Positions 36,030-44,977 of a DNA stretch of 64,000 bases are shown piece after piece. Position numbers and translations under genes: made by a program. The notes beneath the pieces were generated by a model. That model saw nothing but the letters and a program-made list of their open reading frames with translations, did no database searches and was not told where the DNA came from. Source of the stretch: Flavobacterium soyae. GTDB taxonomy: Bacteria > Bacteroidota > Bacteroidia > Flavobacteriales > Flavobacteriaceae. The stretch lies in the NCBI RefSeq assembly GCF_021245985.1, contig NZ_JAJQXA010000008.1, forward strand, positions 62,001-126,000, read 5' to 3'. Numbering within the stretch: position 1 is the stretch's first letter; each line of letters starts with the position of its first letter.

Positions 36030-36599
36030 TTAAATGTTTTCTTTAATAATTCTCTCGGTTTCTCTTAAGAGATCAAATTGTTCAGGCAAATACTTCAATA
36101 CTAATTCTAAAATTATTTTATCGTTTGTTTCATTCGAAACAGTTTCTAATAACTTAATCTGCTGTTCCAGGTATTCTTTCATAGAGTTCAAATAAACTCT
36201 GTCAAAATTTGAAGGATTTGCGGTAACCAATTCATAAGTATCTCTTCTGTGTGTTGCATTAATTTCAGAAATTATAATGAGCTTTTTATTAGCTAATTCT
36301 GTTATTTCCTGCAGTAGTTGATTTTGATGTCCTTCGATTTTTTTACCTAAAATCACTATTGAATTTTCTGAACTTTTTTGTTGTGCAATTTGACTTTTTG
36401 AAATAATTGTTTTTCCAATATTTGCCGTTTCAATGAGAAAAAAAGCAATTGTTTCTTCTTCCTCATTTTTCGCAAAAGTTTCATTTTTTTTCAGTGTACT
36501 TTCTATCAAATTATTTTTTGTGCATGATGGAACACAAATTATAAATAATAAAAAGAGTACTTTAAAAATGGTCACTTTAAGTACGGGGTTAGTTTTCAT
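36030..36599 (-). CDS. DUF4142 lipoprotein
   Basis: 189 residues. Lipoprotein signal ending in CVPSC (Cys26). The mature part is a four-helix ferritin-like bundle with FLIETANIGKTIISKSQIA and KKIEGHQNQLLQEITELANKK, matching DUF4142, periplasmic proteins linked to envelope or oxidative stress. It is the first gene of the six-gene operon 36599-34035. A 'caaagatg' (CATCTTTG) near-consensus -7 element lies about 27 bases upstream, without a clear -33. Confidence 0.8.
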   Translation of the reverse strand: MKTNPVLKVTIFKVLFLLFIICVPSCTKNNLIESTLKKNETFAKNEEEETIAFFLIETANIGKTIISKSQIAQQKSSENSIVILGKKIEGHQNQLLQEITELANKKLIIISEINATHRRDTYELVTANPSNFDRVYLNSMKEYLEQQIKLLETVSNETNDKIILELVLKYLPEQFDLLRETERIIKENI

Positions 36600-36667
36600 T
36601 ATTACTTCATAAAGTATTACATTACAAAGATGCTAACGAATACAACATTTTGCTTTACAGCATAAAA

Positions 36668-36713
36668 AATAAACGTTATATAATTCCCATAAAGAAATTA
36701 TATAACGTTTATT
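36668..36713 (-). terminator. Terminator of the kinase-regulator operon
   Basis: 18-bp perfect AT-rich stem (AATAAACGTTATATAATT and complement) with a 10-base loop, followed on the minus strand by TTTTATG. It separates the histidine-kinase operon from the DUF4142 operon. Confidence 0.75.
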
Positions 36714-36742
36714 ATGTAGGTTTTTAGGGTGTTGACGATAAT

Positions 36743-38527
36743 TTAGTCAGGAAGAAATATTGTAAAAACAGACCCTCTGTCCGGCTCGCTGTCGGCCATA
36801 ATATGTCCTTTATGGTTGTCAACAATTTTTTTACAAATGGCTAAACCAATTCCGGTTCCGGGATAATCTGTTTTTGAATGTAAACGCTGAAACAAAATAA
36901 AGATCGTTTCTTTAAACTGAGGATCAAATCCCATTCCGTTATCAGTAAAAGTTATTTTATGGAATTTCTTGATATTCTGATCCAGTATTTCCGGATAATC
37001 TTCAGAGTTAACCCTTATACTTTCAATAGTAATCGAAGGTATAACATTTGGTCTGCTGTATTTTAAAGAATTTCCAATTAAGTTGATAAAAAGCTGTTCG
37101 ATTTGATATGGAATAACGGCAAGTTTTGGAAGTTTATTAGCCACAATTACAGCGCTTTTTTCTTCGATAACCTCTGTTAGTTCTGATTCGGCATTTTCAA
37201 GCAATTCCTCTAAGTTTGTTTTTATAAATTCTTTCTTGGTAGTATTTGTTCTCGAAAATAAAAGTAAATCGTCAATTAATACACGCATTCTTTTTGCCGA
37301 AACTTCAATTTTAGAGATATAATCTATTGCACTTTGAGACATAACAGCTTTATCAGCATCAGAAATCCTCGAAATAAAAGTCTGGATTTTTCGCAGCGGC
37401 TCCTGTAAATCATGACTTGCCACATGATTGAAAGAGGCAAGTTCCTTATTCGTTTTTTCAAGTTCTTTATTACGTTCCTGCAATTCTATATTTAGCAGAT
37501 GTTCATCGGTAATATCAAAATTAATTCCCAGTAAAATATTACTTCCCTGCTGATCGGTCAATAATTTTCCAGTCGATTTAAAATATCTGATTTCGTGACT
37601 GGGTAGTAAGATTTTATAATAAACAAAAGGTAATTGTTTGTGTCTTATAATTCCTTCAATAGAATTAGAAACGGTTTCTTTATCGTCAGGATGTACAAAA
37701 TCTAAAAAAGTTTCTTTTACAGGAATAAATGCACCGGGCTGGTAACCAAGTAAACGATATTGATTGTCTGAATAATCGATTTTATTGGCATCTAAATCCC
37801 ATTGCCAGGTACTAAATTTTCCAATAACTTCTGACTCTGAAATTAATCCGTTTGATATTAAAAGTTTTTTATTGAAAACCTTTAAGCGCTGGAAATCTTT
37901 ACTGATCTGCCTGAAGGCTAAAAGGATAAAAAATAAAGCCGTTAAAAAAAGAGAGATAGAAAAAAGCGGACTTAAAGAAATTTCGTCATCGTAAATTTTA
38001 AGTCTGTTTTTTAAATATGTTTTCTCGATGTCGTTCATTTCGTCTACTTTAAAACGAATGTTTTCCATCAGGATTCGTCCCCCAAACATATGATTGTCAA
38101 GCCTTCGTTTGTCATATGTTTTGGGATCACTGTATTTTAGACAATTTTCAAAAGAAACAAAACGCTGAATAATGAGTTTAAATAACCTTCGAAGATTTTC
38201 CTGCTGGACGGGATTATCTGTAGTTAATTTTTTTAATGTAATAAATGAAGTGTTTACCTTGTCTCGTGAATAAATATAAGGAGTTAAGAAACGGGCATTT
38301 CGGGTAATAATATAACCTCGCTGTCCGGTTTCGGCATCCTTAATTGCCGACATTAATCTTTCTAACTGAATGTTTATTTCGTATGTGTGCATAACCACTT
38401 TGCTCGATTCATTCAAGTCCTGATTATGTTTATAAGCGATAGAAGACAGAAATAACAGAATGAAAACTGCGATTACAAAAATAACTCTCAAAGAGTTTGA
38501 AGAATTAAAATTTGGTATCCATTTCAT
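36743..38527 (-). CDS. CHASE3-PAS sensor histidine kinase
   Basis: 594-residue inner-membrane kinase. TM1 at 13-31, a periplasmic CHASE3 domain (about 40-180, MSAIKDAETGQRGYIITRNARFL), TM2 at about 186-206, a PAS domain (about 230-345) with a coiled linker, HisKA with His372 (ASHDLQEPLRK), and HATPase_c with N-box NLIGNSLKYS, DNGMGFDP and GTGIGLAICKK. The class resembles phytochrome-like kinases that pair with small single-domain regulators. It is the last gene of an operon with the response regulator (12-base gap) and an AraC regulator. The signal is unknown. Confidence 0.93.
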   Translation of the reverse strand: MKWIPNFNSSNSLRVIFVIAVFILLFLSSIAYKHNQDLNESSKVVMHTYEINIQLERLMSAIKDAETGQRGYIITRNARFLTPYIYSRDKVNTSFITLKKLTTDNPVQQENLRRLFKLIIQRFVSFENCLKYSDPKTYDKRRLDNHMFGGRILMENIRFKVDEMNDIEKTYLKNRLKIYDDEISLSPLFSISLFLTALFFILLAFRQISKDFQRLKVFNKKLLISNGLISESEVIGKFSTWQWDLDANKIDYSDNQYRLLGYQPGAFIPVKETFLDFVHPDDKETVSNSIEGIIRHKQLPFVYYKILLPSHEIRYFKSTGKLLTDQQGSNILLGINFDITDEHLLNIELQERNKELEKTNKELASFNHVASHDLQEPLRKIQTFISRISDADKAVMSQSAIDYISKIEVSAKRMRVLIDDLLLFSRTNTTKKEFIKTNLEELLENAESELTEVIEEKSAVIVANKLPKLAVIPYQIEQLFINLIGNSLKYSRPNVIPSITIESIRVNSEDYPEILDQNIKKFHKITFTDNGMGFDPQFKETIFILFQRLHSKTDYPGTGIGLAICKKIVDNHKGHIMADSEPDRGSVFTIFLPD

Positions 38528-38539
38528 TTTGGTATACTT

Positions 38540-38989
38540 TTATTTTAGACGCAGCAAGAAATTATCACGATTTAACCCAGAGGTATGATAGTGCCAGTTT
38601 ACGGTCACGACTTCATTAATTATTTTTTTCAGCGTATTAAAATCGCTTGGCTTTTTGATATAAATATTGGCACCCTGAATAAAAGTGTCTTCTATATCAT
38701 CTTCTGAAGATGAAGTAGAATAAATTGCAATAATTATATTTTTAAGATGTTCTGCTTTTTTAATTTCTATCAAACACTCTTTACCAGTTTTTTTTGGCAT
38801 ATTTAAATCCAGAAACAAAATATCCGGAAGTTTATTATCAAAGTCCATTAAATGCTCCATTAACTGCATTCCGTCATGAACAAATTCTACGTTTGTTTGT
38901 ATTTTTATTTCTTCAAAAGCATCCTTAAAAAAAAGACGATCATCCTCGTCATCATCCGCCAGTAAAATATTTAATGCGTTTTTTTGCAT
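38540..38989 (-). CDS. Single-domain response regulator (Rcp1-like)
   Basis: 149-residue receiver domain with no output domain. Acidic pocket ADDDEDD (11-17), phosphoacceptor Asp61 in ILFLDLNMPKKTG, conserved Thr/Ser in YSTSSSEDD and Lys in IYIKKPSDF. The P-K-K-T-G-K-E-C pattern is that of Rcp1-type regulators that serve CHASE3/phytochrome-like kinases. It is probably phosphorylated by the kinase encoded 12 bases downstream. How the signal leaves the receiver is not visible. Confidence 0.92.
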   Translation of the reverse strand: MQKNALNILLADDDEDDRLFFKDAFEEIKIQTNVEFVHDGMQLMEHLMDFDNKLPDILFLDLNMPKKTGKECLIEIKKAEHLKNIIIAIYSTSSSEDDIEDTFIQGANIYIKKPSDFNTLKKIINEVVTVNWHYHTSGLNRDNFLLRLK

Positions 38990-39010
38990 TTTAGTGTGGT
39001 ATTTGTTTTT

Positions 39011-39562
39011 TTATTTTAAATTTTCTCTTCGTTTCTTAATTATTCTTTGAAATGCCGAAGGTGTAATTCCTGTCGTATTTTTAAACTGCGTACTTAAATG
39101 CGCAACACTTGAGTAATTTAACAGAAAAGCAATTTCTGTTAAACTCATTTCATTGATAATAATTAATTGTTTTGCTCTTTCTATTTTTTGTAAAATAATA
39201 AAATTTTCGATAGATGAATAAGTGACTTCTGAAAAAATGTTAGATAAATAACCATAACTATGGTTGAGCTTTTCTGCCAAAAATACAGAACTTTTATAAT
39301 TATTACTATCTTCCATAAAGACCAGTTCAATTATAGCGTCCTTAATTTTTTGAACTAAAACACTTTTTTGATTTTCTACAACTTCAAAACCATGCGGACT
39401 TAAATTACTTTTTAAAGTTTCGAGAGCATCAGCATCAAAATTATCATCAATCTCGATCTCGCCAAATCCTAAACTAGTAAAATTTATATTTTGTTGTTCC
39501 AGGTTTTGTTTTAGATAAAGTGAACAGATGGTATTTATGTCGAACTTTATAAATAGCTTCAT
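39011..39562 (-). CDS. AraC-family regulator with ferredoxin-like N-terminal domain
   Basis: 183 residues. The N-terminal ~75 residues (MKLFIKFDINTICSLYLKQN ... GFEVVENQK) fold-match a short HMA/ferredoxin-like domain without the metal-binding CxxC, a known Bacteroidetes form; the C-terminal ~100 residues are a double helix-turn-helix AraC domain (MSLTEIAFLLNYSSVAHLSTQFKNTTGITPSAFQR). It is the first gene of the operon with the receiver (21-base gap) and the histidine kinase. It probably regulates nearby stress genes; its target is unknown. Confidence 0.88.
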   Translation of the reverse strand: MKLFIKFDINTICSLYLKQNLEQQNINFTSLGFGEIEIDDNFDADALETLKSNLSPHGFEVVENQKSVLVQKIKDAIIELVFMEDSNNYKSSVFLAEKLNHSYGYLSNIFSEVTYSSIENFIILQKIERAKQLIIINEMSLTEIAFLLNYSSVAHLSTQFKNTTGITPSAFQRIIKKRRENLK

Positions 39563-39664
39563 TTTTGAAAAAAATTTGGTTAAAGATAAATAAATTATTT
39601 GGGGTTACAGCGTTTAATGTTTTTAAAAAATCGATAAACAGTAGTAATAATCATTAAAAACTTC

Positions 39665-39707
39665 AAAAAAAATACCGCCTAATAGATTTAATTACTAGAC
39701 GGTATTT
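39665..39707 (-). terminator. Terminator downstream of dps
   Basis: Stem AAATACCG / CGGTATTT with a partly paired 22-base loop; on the minus strand it runs into TTTTTTTTGAAG. It is about 210 bases beyond the dps stop and about 20 bases beyond the small decayed ORF. Confidence 0.75.
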
Positions 39708-39726
39708 CCTGATTGAGTCAGAAGGC

Positions 39727-39813
39727 TTACAAATTTGACAAAATTTGATAGAATTCTTCTTTAGTTTTTCTTTTAACTCATTCCTGTTTTTCTTTTATTT
39801 CTGTAGTATTCAT
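39727..39813 (-). pseudogene. Possible decayed small stress-protein ORF with internal TGA
   Basis: From an ATG at 39813 the frame reads MNTTEIKEKQE, a TGA, then VKRKTKEEFYQILSNL and TAA. The first residues resemble the start of CsbD-family stress peptides (M-N-T-T-E-I-K-G), which are often near dps and YtxH genes. The terminator right after the TAA supports a transcribed unit. The stop, the short length and the weak similarity make this a low-confidence remnant. Confidence 0.3.
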
Positions 39814-39915
39814 GGCCGCATTTGTTTTGTTATCGGTTAATGTAAAGCAGCATTTCTCAAATAAATGTGTTATAAGAATTTCGATGCACATTGCATAATT
39901 TACATTTGCACTTAT

Positions 39916-40389
39916 TTAAGCCTGATAACGACGCAAAACCCAAGCCATTTTTTCGTGTTCCTGCAGCAATCCGGTAACAAAATCTGCAGAACCTCTATCG
40001 TTTGTTTCATTTTCAAAAACCGGAATATAATCTCTAAATTCCGTAACCAATTGTTCATGGTTTTCTAATAGTTCCTCAAGCATATGTTTTTGCGAAGCAT
40101 ATTCTTTTGGAGATTCTTTAAGAGTAGAATTTTCGATAAATTCCTTCATTGTACCAATTGTTTTTTCGCCAAGCTGACTAATTCTTTCTGCGATCTCGTC
40201 AATCTGTGCTTCTAAAATGCGGTATTGTTCTTCAAACAATTTATGCAGTTCCATAAAACTATTTCCTGAAATATTCCAGTGAAATTTTCTCGTTTTCACG
40301 TAAAGTGTCATTTCGTTTGATAAGATCGTAGCTAATATAGTAGAGCTTTTTTTTAAGTTTGAAGTTGATATTCCGATATTTGGAGTCAT
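39916..40389 (-). CDS. dps: Dps-type DNA-binding ferritin
   Basis: 157-residue dodecameric mini-ferritin that binds DNA and detoxifies iron and peroxide. The ferroxidase residues have exactly the Dps spacing: His37 (KTRKFHWNISG), His49 (ELHKLFEEQY), Asp64 and Glu68 (QIDEIAERI). The ATG at 40389 gives the canonical start (MTPNIGIS); a longer frame to 40461 would add residues outside the fold. It is divergent from the OmpA-like gene at 40551; a perfect inverted pair ACATCTT/AAGATGT (40441-40467) lies between them and may bind a regulator. Confidence 0.94.
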   Translation of the reverse strand: MTPNIGISTSNLKKSSTILATILSNEMTLYVKTRKFHWNISGNSFMELHKLFEEQYRILEAQIDEIAERISQLGEKTIGTMKEFIENSTLKESPKEYASQKHMLEELLENHEQLVTEFRDYIPVFENETNDRGSADFVTGLLQEHEKMAWVLRRYQA

Positions 40390-40440
40390 AATTGTCTGTT
40401 TTTTCGGGTTCAGTTCAAAAATAAAAAGGAAGAACCCGGT

Positions 40441-40467
40441 ACATCTTACATAATTTATCAAAGATGT
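40441..40467. promoter_or_regulatory. Inverted repeat between dps and the OmpA-like gene
   Basis: ACATCTT (40441-40447) and AAGATGT (40461-40467) face each other across 13 bases, centred 65 bases upstream of the dps ATG and about 97 bases upstream of the divergent gene. This is a possible operator, with no factor identified. Confidence 0.35.
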
Positions 40468-40550
40468 TACATGAATTCAATGTTATCATAACCTGTATAT
40501 AATTTCAATATTGTAGTTTTGCGCCAACTAAAACTAAAATCCAAAATTTA

Positions 40551-42734
40551 ATGAAAAAACAGTTACTCATTTTATTTATTTTAATTACTTCCGTATCAGC
40601 CAAAGCACAATCTTATATTGGTTATTTTCATGACAATTATGCGGGTGTACAAAGTGTTCTTTTTAATCCGGCTTCAATAGCCGATTCCCGTTTTAAAACA
40701 GATATCAATTTATTTTCTGTTAGCGGATCTGTACAAAACGATTTGTACGGTGTTAAAATTTTTGATACTTATAAAGATGGATATGACTTTGACAGTCAGT
40801 CTAAAATGACTCCAAAAAATGCCAATAACGGATTGGCAAATTTTGATGTTATGGGGCCGTCTTTTATGTTTAACATTGCTCCAAAACATACTATTGCAGT
40901 ATTTACAAGAGCAAGATCAATAACTAATGCCAATAAAATTAACGGATATCTGGTAGATCAGGTAAAAGATGGTTTAGACGAGGCAGGCGATTTTAATTTT
41001 AATTTAGGAAGCCCAAACGGATCTTCAAATGCCTGGGGAGAATTAGGAATCTCGTATGCGGCAGTTTTATACCAAAACAATCAGCATTTTTTAAAAGGAG
41101 GTTTAACTGCTAAATATTTACAAGGCGGTGCAAATGCTTATGTTAAGGGAAAAGATGTAAGTGTAACCTATATCGAGAATACAACAAATCCGCAATTAGG
41201 AATATTACAATCAAGTGGAGAAATTACTGTAGGTGGAAGCCAGGATTGGGAAAATAATGAAGATTATGATTTTGACTCTGCTTCACGCGGATTTGGTTTT
41301 GATTTCGGTCTTGTTTACGAATGGAGACCAGATTACAATCAATATGATTTAAGAAACGCAAAACCTGCAGATAATAATTTTAGAGATTTTAACAAATACA
41401 AATTACGTTTCGGATTATCAGTTACCGATATTGGATCTATTAACTACAAAAATTCTAAACTGGATACATATAATGTAAATGGTGTCGTGACTCAGCAAAT
41501 GATTGATGATGCAGATAATTTATATGATTTCTTAAACGAGCATTATACTAAAGTTTCTACTTCAAAAGGAGTTAAAACAAACCTGCCAACAGCCATTCAT
41601 GCTGATGTAGACTGGAATATGTATAATAAATTCTATTTGAACCTTAACGGAGACATAAGTATGGTTTCTGCTGATAAACTAAATTCATACGGAATTGCAG
41701 ACAGAGTAACGTTAACACCTCGCTATGAAAGCAGATGGTTTAGTTTTTATGTTCCCGTAACGTATATGGAATACAGCGGTATGCAGGTTGGTACAGGTTT
41801 GCGTACGGGAGTTTTCTTTATAGGTTCTGGTTCTATTTTGAGTAATTTAGTCTCTAAAGAATCAAAAGGGGCAGATTTTCATATTGGGATGAAAATTCCG
41901 GTTTACGAAAAGCAGTTTAAAGATACCGATGAAGATGGTATTATTGATAAAGAAGACGCCTGTAAAAAAATAGCCGGGCCTAAAGAAAATAATGGATGTC
42001 CGTGGCCAGATGCAGACGATGACAAAGTTTTTGATAAAGACGATGCCTGCCCGGATGTAAAAGGGCCAAAAGAAAATAAAGGCTGTCCGTGGAAAGATTC
42101 TGACGGAGATACTTTATTAGATAATGTAGATGCCTGTCCAGCAATTGCCGGTCCGGTAGAAAATAAAGGCTGTCCGTGGCCAGATACAGATGGAGATGGC
42201 GTTTTAGATAAAGATGATGCCTGTCCAGCTGTTGCCGGATTAGCAGTAAATAAAGGATGCCCTGATTTAGATGCTGATAAAGACGGTGTTTTAGACAAAG
42301 AAGACGACTGCCCTCTTATAGCAGGACCAGCAGATAATAAAGGATGTCCTAAAGTAACTAAAGAAACATTAGCACAATTAAAAGTAGAAGCAAAATCTAT
42401 TTTCTTCAACACAGGAAAAGCCACTTTAGACAATGCTAAAATGGGAGAAACTTCAGGAAGATTAGATGCGATTAAAGAGATTTTAAAGAATTATCCAAAT
42501 GCTAAATTTGCAATTAACGGACATACAGATAATGTAGGGAATCCAAAAGCAAACCAGAAGCTGTCTGAGGCAAGAGCAAAAGCAGTAATGGATCTTTTAA
42601 TTGAAAAAGGAGTAAATCCTGCTAATTTAACTTCTAAAGGTTACGGAGCTTCAAAACCGGTAAAAACAAATAAAACTGCAGCAGGAAGAGCAGAAAACAG
42701 AAGAACAGAAATTGTTTACTTAGGTAATTTATAA
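40551..42734 (+). CDS. DUF5723 - thrombospondin type 3 repeat - OmpA fusion protein
   Basis: 727-residue outer-membrane protein. Signal peptide ends at AKAQ. The first ~440 mature residues form a DUF5723 barrel homologous to the gene at 32367 (SYIGYFHDNYAGVQSVLFNPASIADS). Then come five calcium-binding thrombospondin-type-3-like repeats (about 460-605, each D-x-D-x-D-G-x-x-D plus A-C-P and GCP), and an OmpA peptidoglycan-binding domain (about 615-727, NGHTDNVGN, LSEARAKAV, GRAENRRTEI). It probably links the outer membrane to peptidoglycan. Promoter box TAGTTTTG at 40514-40521 is likely. Confidence 0.92.
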   Translation: MKKQLLILFILITSVSAKAQSYIGYFHDNYAGVQSVLFNPASIADSRFKTDINLFSVSGSVQNDLYGVKIFDTYKDGYDFDSQSKMTPKNANNGLANFDVMGPSFMFNIAPKHTIAVFTRARSITNANKINGYLVDQVKDGLDEAGDFNFNLGSPNGSSNAWGELGISYAAVLYQNNQHFLKGGLTAKYLQGGANAYVKGKDVSVTYIENTTNPQLGILQSSGEITVGGSQDWENNEDYDFDSASRGFGFDFGLVYEWRPDYNQYDLRNAKPADNNFRDFNKYKLRFGLSVTDIGSINYKNSKLDTYNVNGVVTQQMIDDADNLYDFLNEHYTKVSTSKGVKTNLPTAIHADVDWNMYNKFYLNLNGDISMVSADKLNSYGIADRVTLTPRYESRWFSFYVPVTYMEYSGMQVGTGLRTGVFFIGSGSILSNLVSKESKGADFHIGMKIPVYEKQFKDTDEDGIIDKEDACKKIAGPKENNGCPWPDADDDKVFDKDDACPDVKGPKENKGCPWKDSDGDTLLDNVDACPAIAGPVENKGCPWPDTDGDGVLDKDDACPAVAGLAVNKGCPDLDADKDGVLDKEDDCPLIAGPADNKGCPKVTKETLAQLKVEAKSIFFNTGKATLDNAKMGETSGRLDAIKEILKNYPNAKFAINGHTDNVGNPKANQKLSEARAKAVMDLLIEKGVNPANLTSKGYGASKPVKTNKTAAGRAENRRTEIVYLGNL

Positions 42735-42754
42735 GAGCTGTTGAATATAAAACT

Positions 42755-42787
42755 AAAAAGCCATTCTTAATTGAGTGGCTTTTTTTA
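42755..42787 (+). terminator. Terminator of the OmpA-like gene
   Basis: Stem AAAAAGCCATTC / GAGTGGCTTTTT (one wobble) with a TTAATT loop, then a T-run and TATTT. Confidence 0.88.
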
Positions 42788-42843
42788 TTTTTGCATACTT
42801 TCTAAAAAGAATATATTCTTTGAAAAAGAACTAAAAAAACAAT

Positions 42844-43671
42844 ATGACAACACAACAACTACACGAACAAATTCTTCAAAAAAAATCATTTTTATGCGTA
42901 GGCTTAGATCCTGATTTAACTAAAATTCCGGCTCATTTATTAGAAACAGAAGACCCTATTTTTGAATTTAATAAAGCCATAATTGATGCAACGCATGATT
43001 TAACTGTTGGGTACAAACCCAACACTGCTTTTTTTGAAGCATATGGAATAAAAGGATGGATGTCTCTGCAGAAAACGATCAATTACATCAACGAAAATTA
43101 TCCTGAAATTTTCACGATTGCAGATGCAAAACGCGGCGATATTGGAAATACTTCGAGTATGTATGCAAAAGCTTTTTTTGAAGATTTGAATTTTGATAGT
43201 GTTACCGTTGCACCCTATATGGGAAAAGATTCAGTAGAACCTTTTCTTGCTTTCGAAAATAAACATACAATCATGTTAGCCTTAACTTCAAACGAAGGCG
43301 CTTTTGATTTTCAAACTTTAAACATAAACGGAACAGAATTATACAAACAAGTTATGGAAACGTCTAAAACCTGGAAAAACAGCCATAATCTAATGTATGT
43401 TGTAGGCGCTACAAAAGCAGAATATTTTGCCGATGTCAGAAAAATTGTTCCAGACAGCTTTTTATTAGTTCCGGGAATTGGCGCTCAAGGCGGAAGCTTG
43501 TCTGAAGTATGCAAATACGGAATGAATGATAAAATAGGATTGCTGGTAAACTCAGCAAGAGCAATTATCTACGCCTCAAAAGGAGCTGACTTTGCAGAAA
43601 AGGCAAGACAAGAGGCTTTATCAGTTCAAAAAGAAATGGAAGAGATTATTCGTTTAAAGTTTCAGGTTTAA
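42844..43671 (+). CDS. pyrF: Orotidine 5'-phosphate decarboxylase
   Basis: 275-residue pyrimidine-biosynthesis enzyme that decarboxylates OMP to UMP. The active-site motif is [11 protein letters not shown] (about residues 99-109) with catalytic Lys and Asp; [13 protein letters not shown] and the phosphate-binding PGIGAQGGS are also present. It belongs to the longer class II PyrF type (about 270 residues) common in Bacteroidetes. A TATTTTTG box at 42786-42793 lies about 50 bases upstream, overlapping the previous terminator. No other pyr genes are near. Confidence 0.96.
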   Translation: MTTQQLHEQILQKKSFLCVGLDPDLTKIPAHLLETEDPIFEFNKAIIDATHDLTVGYKPNTAFFEAYGIKGWMSLQKTINYINENYPEIFTIADAKRGDIGNTSSMYAKAFFEDLNFDSVTVAPYMGKDSVEPFLAFENKHTIMLALTSNEGAFDFQTLNINGTELYKQVMETSKTWKNSHNLMYVVGATKAEYFADVRKIVPDSFLLVPGIGAQGGSLSEVCKYGMNDKIGLLVNSARAIIYASKGADFAEKARQEALSVQKEMEEIIRLKFQV

Positions 43672-43934
43672 AGTTTAAAGTTTACTTTGAACACAATTTT
43701 AACGCAAAGTTCGCTAAGTTATTTTCGCAAAGGCTGCAAAGGTTTATATGTTTGCTGAATTAAAGTTTTTTAAGTTCTCTAAGTTTAAATAAAGCAAAAC
43801 TCATACTCTCAGAACTAAAAAAAACTTTTACAAGACTGCAGATAATTTCTTTGTGCACTTTGCAGAAAAAACTTAGCGAACTTAGCGTAAAAAAAAAACA
43901 CCTCAACAAACCTGAAACAAACAAAACCCGAAAC
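43672..43934. repeat. Intergenic gap with dispersed gcaaagttcgctaagtt repeats
   Basis: Copies of 'aacgcaaagttcgctaag', 'ttctctaagttt' and 'cttagcgaacttagcgtaaaa' fill the gap in both orientations. Apparent codons upstream of 43935 lie in this repeat and are not counted as coding. Confidence 0.65.
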
Positions 43935-44735
43935 ATGAAACAACTAAAAGACCAATTCGGCACTTTACATTCTTTTGAGGCGTCTCCAAAGCGTATTATT
44001 TCGTTAGTGCCTTCGCAGACAGAATTGCTTTATGATTTGGGTTTAGAAGATAAAATCATCGGGATTACGAAGTTTTGTGTGCATCCATATCATCTTAAAT
44101 CTACCAAAAAGATTGTTGGCGGAACCAAGAAAATCCATTTCGAAAAAATAAAACTATTACAGCCTGATATTATCATTTGTAATAAAGAAGAAAACACAGA
44201 AGAAATCGTAAAACAATTGCAGGAAATTTGCCCGGTTTGGGTTACGAATATAGTTTCTATAGAAGATAATTTCCAGATGATTTCAGATTTCGGGCAATTA
44301 TTCAACTGCAGAACCGAAGCTCAAAAGTGGAATGATAAACTGACTTTCGCTTTAAGCGATTTCAAAAAATATATTCAGGATATTCCGGAAAAAAAAGCAG
44401 CTTATTTTATTTGGAAAAATCCATACATGGCTGCAGGAAATGATACTTATATAAATGAGTTATTAAAACTGAATCATTTCAAAAATATCTATAGCGATAA
44501 AGGACGTTATCCTGAAATCGAACTTAAAAAAATGCGTTTAGAAGGCGATCCTGATATCGTTTTTCTTTCCTCAGAACCTTATCCTTTTAAAGAAGAAGAC
44601 GCTTTCGAGATTGGAAGGTTTACGCATCATGCCAAAACCATTTTCGTAGACGGCGAAATGTTCTCCTGGCACGGCAGCCGACTATTAAAGGCTTTCTCTT
44701 ATTTTAAATTACTGCACGAAAGACTTAGAAATTAG
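43935..44735 (+). CDS. BtuF-like helical backbone metal receptor / ABC substrate-binding protein
   Basis: 266 residues of the periplasmic-binding-protein family type III (helical backbone). FEASPKRIISLVPSQTELLYDLGLEDKIIGIT is typical of BtuF/FepB-like proteins, and the C-terminal FVDGEMFSWHGSRLLKAF is conserved in the clade. There is no signal peptide, as is common for this small cytoplasmic-looking subgroup in Flavobacteria. The ATG at 43935 is preferred to one at 43851 in repeat sequence. Ligand may be cobalamin or another metal chelate; unknown. No transporter genes adjoin it. Confidence 0.82.
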   Translation: MKQLKDQFGTLHSFEASPKRIISLVPSQTELLYDLGLEDKIIGITKFCVHPYHLKSTKKIVGGTKKIHFEKIKLLQPDIIICNKEENTEEIVKQLQEICPVWVTNIVSIEDNFQMISDFGQLFNCRTEAQKWNDKLTFALSDFKKYIQDIPEKKAAYFIWKNPYMAAGNDTYINELLKLNHFKNIYSDKGRYPEIELKKMRLEGDPDIVFLSSEPYPFKEEDAFEIGRFTHHAKTIFVDGEMFSWHGSRLLKAFSYFKLLHERLRN

Positions 44736-44936
44736 TTTTCTTTTGTTTCAAGTTTCAGGTTTCAAGTTCTTGGAAGCTTAACCGCAAAGTTCGCAAAGTT
44801 TTTTACACAAAGCTTTGCGAACTTTGCGTTTGTATAAAACACTCACAAAAAAACTTAGCGCTCTTTGCGTTAAAAATTATGTTCAAAGTAAAGCAGCCTG
44901 AAACTTGAAACGTGAAACAAAATAAACTAAGTTGAC

Positions 44937-44977
44937 ATAAAAAATAATGCCGGCGTCCTTAAGATGCCGGCATTATT
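44937..44977 (-). terminator. Terminator of peptide copy 1
   Basis: On the minus strand AATAATGCCGGC pairs with GCCGGCATTATT, followed by TTTTTTATG. The first stem base is part of the peptide's stop codon. Confidence 0.85.

Larger units (their letters stand above)
39563..39915. other. 353-bp gap with a terminator and a decayed small ORF
   Basis: No full gene is seen. It holds a terminator at 39665-39707 and the 29-codon minus-strand frame with an internal TGA at 39727-39813, both listed separately. The remainder is AT-rich. Confidence 0.5.

Noticed and set aside
39778..39780. Internal TGA read as selenocysteine
   Set aside because: No SECIS-like element or selenoprotein family; the short frame looks decayed.
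41903..42433. 176-codon minus-strand frame inside the OmpA-like gene
   Set aside because: It mirrors the thrombospondin repeats on the other strand; its Ser/Pro repeat pattern is a by-product of the D/G codons.
43851..43934. Upstream start of the BtuF-like gene
   Set aside because: These codons lie in dispersed repeat sequence; the ATG at 43935 fits the family.
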